Below, in pieces: positions 7,748 through 13,971 of a DNA stretch of 18,749 bases. The position numbers and the translations under genes are program-made. Where the stretch lies: NCBI GenBank assembly GCA_002315165.1, contig DCGC01000001.1, positions 1-18,749 on the forward strand. Direction: 5' to 3'. Source of the DNA: Candidatus Saccharibacteria bacterium UBA1788. GTDB lineage: Bacteria > Patescibacteriota > Saccharimonadia > Saccharimonadales > Saccharimonadaceae. The notes beneath the pieces were generated by a model. The model searched no databases. It saw only the letters and a program-made list of their open reading frames with translations, and was not told where the DNA came from. Numbering within the stretch: the stretch's first letter is position 1; each line of letters starts with the position of its first letter.

Positions 7748-8752
7748 TTAGCGAACCTTTCCAAAATCAGCGGCGAGTTCGATAAGACGGTTAGAATAAC
7801 CCCATTCGTTATCGTACCAAGCAACTATTTTAATGAGATTGCCGCCGACGACGTCGGTGAGCGGTAAATCTACGACACAAGAGTGGGAGTTTCCCTTGAA
7901 ATCGCAAGAGACAAGTTCTTCGTTGGTGACGTCGAGGATACCTTCGTAGTATGGTTCTTTGGCGCATTGCTTGAAGACTTTATTCAGTTCTTCGATAGTG
8001 GTATTACATTTTAGGACTGCGGTGATATCGGATAATGAAACTACTGGGGTAGGAACGCGGACGGACAGACCGTTGAATTTACCTGATAAGCTTGGAATAG
8101 TGAGGGCCGCCGCTTTTGAGGCTCCAGTGGTTGTTGGAACGATATTTTCTGCGGCAGCGCGAGCTTCTCGAAGGTCTTTAGCGGGAGCGTCTTGGAGCCT
8201 TTGGGAGGCGGTATAAGAATGAATAGTGGTCATCATAGCTTTTTCGATGCCAAAATTATCCTCGAGGATTTTCATGATAGGAGCGATGCAGTTCGTTGTG
8301 CAAGAGGCGTTGGAAAGGATTTCGTCGGCTGGTTCAACGATTTCTTCGTTGACGCCGAGAACAACAGTTTTTGCCCCTTCACCTTTGGCTGGTGCGGACA
8401 GGACGACTTTTTTAGCGCCAGCGGAGAGGTGGGCACGAGCTTTAGTTGGGTCAGTAAAGAGGCCGGTGCATTCTAGGACGACGTCTACGTCGAGCTTTTT
8501 CCAAGGTAGGTTGGCTGGATCTTTTTCGGCTAAGACTGGAATATGACGGGTATTAATAATAAGATTAGTGTCGTCGAATTTGACGGTTTTATCATAAATG
8601 CCGTAAGAAGAATCGTATTTTAGGAGTTGGGCAAGAGTTTTAGTGTCTGTTAAATCGTTGATTGCAACAATTTCGATATCGCGGCGCTCGAGCGCGATTT
8701 TGAGAGCGGCTCGACCAATTCTGCCGAACCCGTTAATAGCAATTCTTACCAT
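7748..8752 (-). CDS. gap: Glyceraldehyde-3-phosphate dehydrogenase, type I
   Basis: Oxidises glyceraldehyde 3-phosphate to 1,3-bisphosphoglycerate with NAD+, in lower glycolysis. The 334-residue protein has normal length: NGFGRIGR (7-14) Rossmann loop, INDLTD (31-36) whose D33 favours NAD over NADP, SNASCTTNC (147-155) with catalytic C151, H178 in TTIHSYT as the base, RAAAENIVPTTTGA (198-211) for phosphate binding, and the C-terminal WYDNEWGYSNR. The loop HSYTASQRLQDAP differs from the common HxYTxDQ form but resembles plastid-type HSYTGDQRLLDA. It is the first gene of the gap-rpiB-rpe-pfkB-LOG operon, with AGGAGG 5-6 bases before the ATG, an extended -10 promoter and an inverted repeat over that promoter. 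Confidence 0.96.
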   Translation of the reverse strand: MVRIAINGFGRIGRAALKIALERRDIEIVAINDLTDTKTLAQLLKYDSSYGIYDKTVKFDDTNLIINTRHIPVLAEKDPANLPWKKLDVDVVLECTGLFTDPTKARAHLSAGAKKVVLSAPAKGEGAKTVVLGVNEEIVEPADEILSNASCTTNCIAPIMKILEDNFGIEKAMMTTIHSYTASQRLQDAPAKDLREARAAAENIVPTTTGASKAAALTIPSLSGKFNGLSVRVPTPVVSLSDITAVLKCNTTIEELNKVFKQCAKEPYYEGILDVTNEELVSCDFKGNSHSCVVDLPLTDVVGGNLIKIVAWYDNEWGYSNRLIELAADFGKVR

Positions 8753-8767
8753 GTTTCCTCCTAGATA

Positions 8768-8789
8768 CTTATGTTTAGTATAACATAAG
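8768..8789 (-). promoter_or_regulatory. Inverted repeat over the gap -10 (candidate operator)
   Basis: Perfect 8-base arms, CTTATGTT and AACATAAG, separated by 6 bases that contain most of the -10 box. The symmetry, the arm length and the position centred on the core promoter fit a dimeric repressor site. No regulator gene adjoins it, so the binding protein is unknown. Confidence 0.5.
8777..8785 (-). promoter_or_regulatory. Extended -10 promoter of the gap operon
   Basis: The minus strand reads TGTTATACT. The expected start about 7 bases downstream gives a leader of about 18 bases holding TAGGAGG. No clear -35 is seen (TTTTAT at 17-base spacing, which lies in the T-rich tract of the preceding terminator). 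Confidence 0.65.
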
Positions 8790-8794
8790 CATAG

Positions 8795-8834
8795 AAAAAA
8801 TAAAAGAAAAAATGCCCTCGGATGAGAGCATTTT
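8795..8834 (-). terminator. Rho-independent terminator after the SPFH-like gene
   Basis: On the minus strand AAAATGCTCTC, loop ATCC, GAGGGCATTTT form an 11-pair stem with one mismatch, followed by a T-rich tract (TTTTTTCTTTTATTTTTT). It begins 12 bases after the stop codon and ends just before the gap promoter. Confidence 0.85.
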
Positions 8835-8845
8835 AGAGGAGGGGT

Positions 8846-9286
8846 TTAGATAATTTTGAAACTAACGATGAAGCCGAATCGATCGCCGAGTCTATGGCGG
8901 ATTTTCTCCGTGACAAGTTCAGAGATGAATTGCGTGTTGGTGATTGATGGATTGTCGTCATTGTCGAGTTTGACGATAATAGCGCAGAGGGCGCATAATA
9001 TTTCGTCGCTGAAAATTTTGACTAGCTTTTCTTCTCCGTACTTGACGATGTTCTGAATTGCTAGCTCTGGGTTTGACAATGGACGATAACTGATTGTTCC
9101 TTTGAACGACAATGACAAATCGTCATGATTGGCGAAATCAAAATTGATGGTTTTCGTCGTGACGGTTTTTGTTCCTAAAGACATGATGATATGCTTTTTG
9201 CCGCGCAAGGTGAAGCCGTAAAACGGCTCGATGCGAGTGATTTTGCCTTCGCTCGTATAAATGGCGAGCCTTCTTGGTTTTTTCAT
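8846..9286 (-). CDS. Hypothetical small protein resembling a soluble SPFH/band-7 core
   Basis: 146 residues, function unknown. No signal peptide or membrane segment is seen. After an N-terminal part of about 30 residues rich in Lys/Arg, the segment TKTVTTKTINFDFANHDD then LSLSFKGTISYRPLSNPELA (about 39-76) resembles the band-7 pattern of a beta strand with tandem Thr, a polar turn, then a V-x-Y-R-x-x-DPE strand-turn. A helical part with EEKLVKIFSDEIL follows and the end, LVTEKIRHRLGDRFGFIVSFKII, fits the helix plus final strand of the stomatin/prohibitin fold. Canonical SPFH proteins are membrane anchored and longer, so this would be a stripped version. The gene is monocistronic, with a near-consensus promoter, GGGGG about 9 bases before the ATG, and its own terminator. 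The fold is an inference from pattern only. Confidence 0.6.
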   Translation of the reverse strand: MKKPRRLAIYTSEGKITRIEPFYGFTLRGKKHIIMSLGTKTVTTKTINFDFANHDDLSLSFKGTISYRPLSNPELAIQNIVKYGEEKLVKIFSDEILCALCAIIVKLDNDDNPSITNTQFISELVTEKIRHRLGDRFGFIVSFKII

Positions 9287-9335
9287 GATCTTACCCCCGT
9301 TTTTTAAAGTACGTAAAAATAACCCCTCTTATTTC

Positions 9336-9364
9336 ATTATACCATACTTTCTCAAAAAAGTCAA
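9336..9364 (-). promoter_or_regulatory. Strong sigma-70-type promoter of the SPFH-like gene
   Basis: The minus strand has -35 TTGACT (9359-9364), a 17-base spacer ending in TGG, and -10 TATAAT (9336-9341): five of six at -35, perfect -10, ideal spacing and a TGn extension. It is the best promoter in the window. Its -35 begins 1-2 bases after the T tract of the rpsG terminator. The leader of about 42 bases contains a weak AAATAA/TTATTT hairpin (9317-9334). Confidence 0.88.
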
Positions 9365-9365
9365 C

Positions 9366-9397
9366 AAAAAGCCACCTGCAAGAGGGTTGCGGGTGGC
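9366..9397 (-). terminator. rpsG: Rho-independent terminator of rpsL-rpsG
   Basis: On the minus strand GCCACC-C-GCAA pairs with TTGC-A-GGTGGC around a short CCCTC loop (10 pairs, one mismatch), followed by TTTTT. It lies 8 bases after the rpsG stop, ending the str-type operon before fusA/tuf, which are not here. Confidence 0.88.
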
Positions 9398-9404
9398 TTT
9401 TGTA

Positions 9405-9884
9405 CTAGGCGCGAGCAAAGTGCGCGAAGGCGCGGTTTGCTTCTGCCATGCGGTGGCAATCTTCTTTTTTCTTGAAGGCTGCACCAGTTTCGTTGTAAGC
9501 ATCGATGATTTCGAGCTCAAGACGTTTAGCGTATGGCATGCCTTGACGAGCGCGAGCGGCTTGGACGAGCCAGCTGTAAGCGAAGTGAAGTTGGCGATGG
9601 CCAGAAATTGGGAATGGGATTTGGTAGTTAGCGCCACCTACGCGGCGGGATTTAACTTCAAAATCTGGAGAGACGTTGGCGAGAGCTTTTTCAAAGATTT
9701 CGACAGGGTTCTCGGAGCCAAGTTTCTTAGCAGCGCCTTCGAGGGCAGCATAGACTGCGCGTTCGGCAGCTTGTTTTTTGCCGTCGAGCATGGATTTATT
9801 GATAAGGCGTTGGACAAGGATAGATTGATATTTGCGATCTGGGCTAACTTTACGTTCGAGCGATTTAGTAGTTTTGCGTGGCAT
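9405..9884 (-). CDS. rpsG: 30S ribosomal protein S7
   Basis: Primary 16S rRNA-binding protein that nucleates assembly of the 30S head. The 159-residue protein matches S7 throughout: an N-terminal MPRKTTK, YQSILVQRLINKSMLDGKKQ around 19-38, the FEKALANVSPDFEVKSRRVGG core, YQIPFPIS, and the C-terminal EDCHRMAEANRAFAHFARA, where family members have KREDxHKMAEANKAFAHYRW. The tail is near the E-site in known ribosomes. It starts 2 bases after rpsL with a very strong Shine-Dalgarno AAGGAGGG located in the last rpsL codons, so it is coupled to rpsL. A rho-independent terminator follows. Confidence 0.97.
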   Translation of the reverse strand: MPRKTTKSLERKVSPDRKYQSILVQRLINKSMLDGKKQAAERAVYAALEGAAKKLGSENPVEIFEKALANVSPDFEVKSRRVGGANYQIPFPISGHRQLHFAYSWLVQAARARQGMPYAKRLELEIIDAYNETGAAFKKKEDCHRMAEANRAFAHFARA

Positions 9885-9886
9885 AA

Positions 9887-10300
9887 TTATTTACCCTCCT
9901 TTTTTGCGCCATATTTAGAACGACCTTGTTTGCGGCCGTTGACACCTTGAAGGTCGAGGGTGCCACGAACGATATGATAACGGACACCTGGGAGATCTGG
10001 GACACGACCACCGCGTACGAGGACGACGGCGTGCTCTTGAAGGTTGTGGCCTTCACCACCGATATAAGCCCAAACTTCTTGACCGTTCGTAAGGCGAACA
10101 CGAGCGACTTTACGAAGAGCGGAGTTAGGTTTTTTCGGGGTTTTAGTGGTTACTTTGATACAAACGCCGCGTTTGAGAGGGGCTGCTTGATCGTAGTAAC
10201 GAGTTTTGAGCGTGTTGACGATTGAGCCAAGCGCTGGAGCTTTGGATTTTTTCGCAGCACTTTTACGTGGTTTGCGAATCAACTGATTGATAGTTGGCAC
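9887..10300 (-). CDS. rpsL: 30S ribosomal protein S12
   Basis: Decoding-centre protein that controls translation accuracy. The 137-residue protein starts PTINQLIRKPRK and includes the invariant TPKKPNSALRKVARVRL (54-70), with K56/K57 where E. coli has the streptomycin-sensitive lysines, GGEGHNLQEH (81-90) and RGGRVPDLPGVRYH (96-109). Relative to E. coli S12 there is an insertion of about 13 residues between APAL and KRGVC, as in low-GC Gram-positive S12. Residue P101 stands where E. coli and M. tuberculosis have the lysine of RGGRVKDLPG (K87/K88). The start is GTG at 10300, chosen because PTINQL is the family N-terminus; AAAGGA precedes it by about 9 bases. Followed immediately by rpsG; fusA and tuf are absent. 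Confidence 0.97.
   Translation of the reverse strand: MPTINQLIRKPRKSAAKKSKAPALGSIVNTLKTRYYDQAAPLKRGVCIKVTTKTPKKPNSALRKVARVRLTNGQEVWAYIGGEGHNLQEHAVVLVRGGRVPDLPGVRYHIVRGTLDLQGVNGRKQGRSKYGAKKEGK
9891..9902 (-). promoter_or_regulatory. Strong rpsG ribosome binding site within rpsL
   Basis: The minus strand reads AAAGGAGGG 10-15 bases before the rpsG ATG, encoded by the last Lys-Glu-Gly codons of rpsL. It shows that this organism uses a normal anti-Shine-Dalgarno, in contrast to the SD-less genes in the window. Confidence 0.75.
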
Positions 10301-10332
10301 AGTTAAAATTCCTTTTTAGTAATATATTGTAT

Positions 10333-10362
10333 CTCGATTTTTCTACAGCAATAAAAATCGAG
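10333..10362 (-). promoter_or_regulatory. Hairpin in the rpsL-rpsG mRNA leader
   Basis: Perfect 10-base arms CTCGATTTTT and AAAAATCGAG with a 10-base loop, between the rpsL promoter and the start codon. There is no U tract directly after it, so it is not an obvious terminator. It could be a protein-binding leader (ribosomal protein feedback) or an mRNA stabiliser. Its 3' arm contains an 11-base sequence repeated exactly at 10389-10399. Confidence 0.55.
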
Positions 10363-10380
10363 GTGAAACTCTTTCAAATC

Positions 10381-10408
10381 ATTATACACGATTTTTCTAA
10401 AAAAGCAA
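10381..10408 (-). promoter_or_regulatory. Promoter of rpsL-rpsG
   Basis: The minus strand has -10 TATAAT (10381-10386) and a weak -35 TTGCTT (10403-10408) at 16 bases; the -35 overlaps the T tract of the tig terminator. This gives a leader of about 75 bases that contains the hairpin. Confidence 0.6.
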
Positions 10409-10430
10409 TAGCCCCTTTTGAGGGGCTATT
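10399..10430 (-). terminator. tig: Rho-independent terminator of tig
   Basis: On the minus strand AATAGCCCCT and AGGGGCTATT form a perfect 10-pair stem with a CAAA loop, followed by GC then TTTTTT. It starts 3 bases after the tig stop codon. Confidence 0.92.
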
Positions 10431-10433
10431 GGG

Positions 10434-11714
10434 TTATTTAGTGTTAGCCGTGACTAAATAATCAAGGGTTTTGTCGATAATCATGCGATTTTTGATATCG
10501 TTTTTAACGCGAGGGTCTTTTAGATTCTTAAGAGCCTCAGGGGATTTTTGGTAGACGTCTTTAAGTTCGGCAACTTTGGCATCTACATCTTCGTCTGAGA
10601 CGGTGATTTTTTCTTCGTTGGCAAGGATTTGGAGCACGAGAGAGGCTTTGACGCGAGCTTCAGCGAGCTTTTTAGCTTCTTTTTCCCAATCTTCGACGGT
10701 TTGTCCAGATTGTTTGAGCGCATCTTCAAAGGTGAGGCCGCTAGCCATAGCGTTGCGGGTGATATCATCTTTGATGAAGCGAAGTTGATCGGAAATGAGA
10801 ATTTCTGGAGCAGAAACTTTAGAAGCTTTAACAAGAGCAGTCACGAGGTCATCTTTGAATTGTTCGGTGATTTTGTGATTATTTTGGGCTTCAAGATTCT
10901 TTTTGATATCAGCTTTGAGCTCGTCGATAGTTTTGAATGGACCACATTTTGCGGCTAGCTCGTCGTTAAGCGGAGCTTTTTTGATTTCGTTTACTTGTTT
11001 AAGTAAAACTTCGAAGACGGTTTTTTTGCCAGCGAGAGACTTTTCGCCATAATCTTTAGGAAAAGTAAGCTCGAGATCGAATTTGTCGCCTGGCTCATGA
11101 CCGATAATTCCCTCTTCAAAACCTGGGATGAAAGAATGAGAGCCAAGAGTGAGAGGATAATCTTTAGCGGTTCCTCCTGGGAAGGCTTCGCCGTCTTTTT
11201 TACCGACAAAATCAATAATGACTTCGTCTTCGTTTTCGGCTTTTTTCTTGGTGGCTTTTTTCTCGGCGTAGGCCTTTTGAATATTTTCTAAGATTTCCTT
11301 GATGTCTTTGTCGGCAATTTTGTTGCTGGATTTTTTGACGTTGAGGTTTTTATAGTCACCTAATTTTACTTCTGGAAGGATATCTGCAGTAGCGGTGTAT
11401 TCTGCTGTTTCGTCTGGAACGTATTTAGTAACGTTAACGTTAGGGATTACTAGCGGAGATTTAGATTCGGCCTTGAAAGCTTCAGGGACGCTAATGCGAA
11501 CAGCGATGTCGAGCGCTGTGTTGGAAAGTTCGTTAGGGTCAATGGCTTTTTCGACTAAATCGATTGGGGCTTTGCCCTTGCGGAAACCTTCGAGTTTAAC
11601 TTCTTTTGAAAGGCGAACGATGGCCTTTTTCTTTGCTGCGGCCAAATCGGACTTGTCGAGAGTGACTGTGATTTCGACCTTAGTGTCGGATATTTTTTTA
11701 GTGGTAGTCTTCAT
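10434..11714 (-). CDS. tig: Trigger factor (ribosome-associated chaperone and prolyl isomerase)
   Basis: Binds the ribosome next to the exit tunnel and protects new chains from misfolding. The 426-residue protein has the ribosome-docking signature GFRKGKAP at 43-50, exactly where E. coli has its loop, then an FKBP-type PPIase domain at about 161-245 (DEVIIDFVGKKDGEAFPGG, GSHSFIPGFEEGIIG), and a helical C-terminal arm domain (about 250-426). A lysine-rich stretch EKKATKKKAENEDE (151-164) precedes the PPIase domain. The gene is set apart: an extended -10 promoter overlaps the upstream stop codon 7 bases before the ATG, there is no Shine-Dalgarno site, and a strong terminator follows. A leaderless mRNA is likely. 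Confidence 0.96.
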   Translation of the reverse strand: MKTTTKKISDTKVEITVTLDKSDLAAAKKKAIVRLSKEVKLEGFRKGKAPIDLVEKAIDPNELSNTALDIAVRISVPEAFKAESKSPLVIPNVNVTKYVPDETAEYTATADILPEVKLGDYKNLNVKKSSNKIADKDIKEILENIQKAYAEKKATKKKAENEDEVIIDFVGKKDGEAFPGGTAKDYPLTLGSHSFIPGFEEGIIGHEPGDKFDLELTFPKDYGEKSLAGKKTVFEVLLKQVNEIKKAPLNDELAAKCGPFKTIDELKADIKKNLEAQNNHKITEQFKDDLVTALVKASKVSAPEILISDQLRFIKDDITRNAMASGLTFEDALKQSGQTVEDWEKEAKKLAEARVKASLVLQILANEEKITVSDEDVDAKVAELKDVYQKSPEALKNLKDPRVKNDIKNRMIIDKTLDYLVTANTK

Positions 11715-11721
11715 GAGACTA

Positions 11722-11730
11722 ATTATATCA
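11722..11730 (-). promoter_or_regulatory. Extended -10 promoter of tig (leaderless type)
   Basis: The minus strand reads TGATATAAT, ending 7 bases before the tig ATG and overlapping the TAA of the FAD oxidase gene. Normal -10 to start spacing puts the first transcribed base at the ATG. No convincing -35 is seen. Confidence 0.65.
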
Positions 11731-13318
11731 CAATATAAGGGGTGTAGGAAGTTCTGAGGTTGCGAATAGTCGCACGGACGTCTGTGTTGGACTTGATGTC
11801 TGGGGCAAGAATGTTGTTGGGGTCAAAGATTTGTTTGAGGTCTGTGTGTAATTGTTTTTCTTTTTCGGTTAAAGATTGGTTTGTTACGAGGGCTTTGACT
11901 CGGCCTTCTGGGTTGCCGCCGACGATGGAGCCGTGATGGTTGTCTAGAAGTGAGTTAAACTCTTTAAGAAGTTCGAGCGCAAAACGGCGACCTTTGATGT
12001 CGGAAATATGAATATCTGGACGAATTGAGTAGTTGTTGGCCGAAAAAGAACCAAAAATTGGAAGTGGGGTGTTAAGTTTGTCTTCGAGAAGACGTAAATC
12101 GACGAAAAAGTTAGGTAGCTCGGCTTTGGAAATATAGAGGTCGTTAATGAGCGGAATTCTCTCACCTTTAGCGTCATCGTTGAGATAACTTGAAATCGAA
12201 GTAGCGATATGATTGAATTGTTCGGTGTTTTTGCGATTTTCTATGATTAGATTGGCGCTTTTTGGTAGAAACTCTAGGCATTTTGCGACTTTTTGGCGGC
12301 TTTGGTGGGGGGTATTATTGAAACTGAGATAGACTATATAGCCATCTTCGAGTTTGCGGGTAATAACTTCTGGTTTTTTGCCATGTGATTCTGCAGCCTG
12401 GAGAATGCGGAGATCGTAAAAATTCAGCTCGAGCGGATGTAGGGTATTGGCAAATCTGAGAAACTCGTTAGCGGTGCGAAAAGAGTTAAAAGATACTAGC
12501 ATGCGCTGTGGGCGGTGTGGAAGTACTTCGCAATGAAGAATAACTTCACTAATAATACCTAGCGTGCCTTGGGAGGCTAGAAAAGCTGGCAGAAGGTCAA
12601 AGATGCGCCCGTTGGAGCGTTTGATTTGCGACAGAGCTGGATAGCCGGAAGAATGGGACGGTTTGTTGACTTGGATTTCGGAGATAGTGTCACTGTTTTT
12701 GGCGAGAAAATCCTCGAGTTTACGATAGAGCTCGCCCTCGACGTCTTTTTGGGACTTCTTTTTCTCTAGGGCTCGTTTGCTGAGTTGGATGGTTTGGATG
12801 CGATCTCCGGTAGCTAGGACTATTTCGGCACGATCTAGGTAGTTCATAATACCGCCATACTTGGCAGAGTAAGAATCTACGGGGCAGTTGGCGATGAGGC
12901 CGCCGATAGTTTCGCGCGGGTCGACGTTGATTGGTAGAATTAAACCTTGGTGGGCGAGGGTGGAGTTAAGATGGCCAAGAGTGACGCCAGCTTGGACGTG
13001 AACTAGACGATCGTGGGCGTCAATTTCGAAAATTTTGTTCATTTTTTCGGTGGAAATGACTAGGCCAGAAGTGAGATCGGCACCGGTTTTGTCAAGACCG
13101 CTACCGCGCGTAGCGACTGGAAGACGGTAATCTTTAGCGGCAAGCTGGTTAACGAAGCGTAGAAGCTTTCTGATGTCTTGGGTATTTTCGGGGAGAGCCA
13201 CTAACGAAGGTTTAATTTTAAGAATAGAGCGGTCAGTCGAATAAGCTTCTAGAATAGATTCTTTATCAAAAACATTGCCGGAAATATGACGATTAAGATA
13301 TATAGCAATTTTGTTCAC
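11723..13318 (-). CDS. FAD-linked oxidase (D-lactate dehydrogenase/GlcD-like), altered C-terminal domain
   Basis: Flavoprotein of the PCMH/FAD_binding_4 superfamily, usually oxidising a 2-hydroxyacid or similar. The 531-residue protein shows PSLVALPENTQDIRKLL (37-53), the FAD-diphosphate loop ATRGSGLDKTG (69-79), DPRETIGGLIANCP (133-146), the second FAD segment ASQGTLGIISEVIL (248-261), and the C-terminal FDPNNILAP that ends most members. The C-terminal motifs that carry metal and catalytic histidines in D-LDH/D2HGDH enzymes (GHxGDGNxH and GEHG) are replaced by GSFSANNYS (423-431) and GGNPEG (467-472). The start is GTG at 13318 with AAGGTGGG upstream. No signal peptide is visible. Substrate unknown. 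Confidence 0.85.
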   Translation of the reverse strand: MNKIAIYLNRHISGNVFDKESILEAYSTDRSILKIKPSLVALPENTQDIRKLLRFVNQLAAKDYRLPVATRGSGLDKTGADLTSGLVISTEKMNKIFEIDAHDRLVHVQAGVTLGHLNSTLAHQGLILPINVDPRETIGGLIANCPVDSYSAKYGGIMNYLDRAEIVLATGDRIQTIQLSKRALEKKKSQKDVEGELYRKLEDFLAKNSDTISEIQVNKPSHSSGYPALSQIKRSNGRIFDLLPAFLASQGTLGIISEVILHCEVLPHRPQRMLVSFNSFRTANEFLRFANTLHPLELNFYDLRILQAAESHGKKPEVITRKLEDGYIVYLSFNNTPHQSRQKVAKCLEFLPKSANLIIENRKNTEQFNHIATSISSYLNDDAKGERIPLINDLYISKAELPNFFVDLRLLEDKLNTPLPIFGSFSANNYSIRPDIHISDIKGRRFALELLKEFNSLLDNHHGSIVGGNPEGRVKALVTNQSLTEKEKQLHTDLKQIFDPNNILAPDIKSNTDVRATIRNLRTSYTPYIVI

Positions 13319-13343
13319 TGACCCACCTTATTAACTTGTATTA

Positions 13344-13352
13344 ATTATAGCA
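13344..13352 (-). promoter_or_regulatory. Extended -10 promoter of the FAD oxidase gene
   Basis: The minus strand reads TGCTATAAT, with a leader of about 18 bases that contains the Shine-Dalgarno AAGGTGGG before the GTG start. It lies in the 41-base gap after tmk. Confidence 0.6.
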
Positions 13353-13359
13353 TAAGAAT

Positions 13360-13971
13360 TTAGATTTCGAAAAGTTTTAGAAGATTTTTTTGGATTTCTT
13401 CTGGAGATGGCGAAGCGTCCAAGACTGGGATATTGAATTTTTTAGCAATTGCTAGATAAGCATGATTGACTTTGTGCTGGAAGTCGTTGTTTTTAGCTTC
13501 GAAAGTTTCGGTCGCTTTGCCGCGGTTTTGTTGTCTAGACAACCTTACTTCGTCTGGAACGGTCAATATAACTGATTTTTCGGGGTTGGTATATAGTTTC
13601 GGCATGATTTCTTTAGTGATTTTAATGATGCGTTCTTTTGAGACGCCTTCACCATAGCCTTGATAGGCTAAGGTCGACCACCAGTTGCGAGCGGAAATTA
13701 CGACGCCGCCGGATTTTAGGGTAGGTTCGGCGATTTTGCGCCAAAGCTCTAGACGTGAAGCAGTAAAAAGTAAAACATTGGTGAGTGGTTCCATGTTGTA
13801 TTCTTTGCCGCGAACCAGAATTAAATCGTGGATGTCGTGTGCTTGAGGAATGTCGCCATCAGGCTCATCCATAACGACGACTGTTTTCCCCTTTGATTGG
13901 AAATATTCAGCAAGCAGGCGGGCTTGGGTTGATTTACCGGTGCCATCTTGGCCTTCAATTACTATGTACAT
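13360..13971 (-). CDS. tmk: Thymidylate kinase
   Basis: Phosphorylates dTMP to dTDP. The 203-residue protein has the P-loop IEGQDGTGKST (5-15), the family segment LLFTASRLELW (67-77), and LAYQGYG (101-107) where TMKs read xAYQG. The Asp-Arg motif that precedes it (DRY/DRH) is ARN here (A94, R95, N96): the Arg is kept and the Asp lost. The LID region RQQNRGKATETFE (about 145-158) matches the R-x-x-DRFE pattern loosely. Its ATG lies inside the last codons of tdk (17-base overlap, different frame), so the two are coupled and would carry thymidine to dTDP. Confidence 0.9.
   Translation of the reverse strand: MYIVIEGQDGTGKSTQARLLAEYFQSKGKTVVVMDEPDGDIPQAHDIHDLILVRGKEYNMEPLTNVLLFTASRLELWRKIAEPTLKSGGVVISARNWWSTLAYQGYGEGVSKERIIKITKEIMPKLYTNPEKSVILTVPDEVRLSRQQNRGKATETFEAKNNDFQHKVNHAYLAIAKKFNIPVLDASPSPEEIQKNLLKLFEI

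Noticed and set aside
9261..9950. A 229-codon open frame on the plus strand opposite rpsG and the start of the SPFH-like gene
   Set aside because: Antisense to the confident rpsG gene, with low-complexity Phe-rich composition, no recognisable domain and no promoter or ribosome site. Long antisense frames recur opposite many genes here because of codon bias.
10326..10354. A second rpsL promoter with -10 TACAAT in the leader
   Set aside because: No -35 (TTATTG at best) and no TGn extension; it is mentioned only as a possibility within the leader repeat finding.
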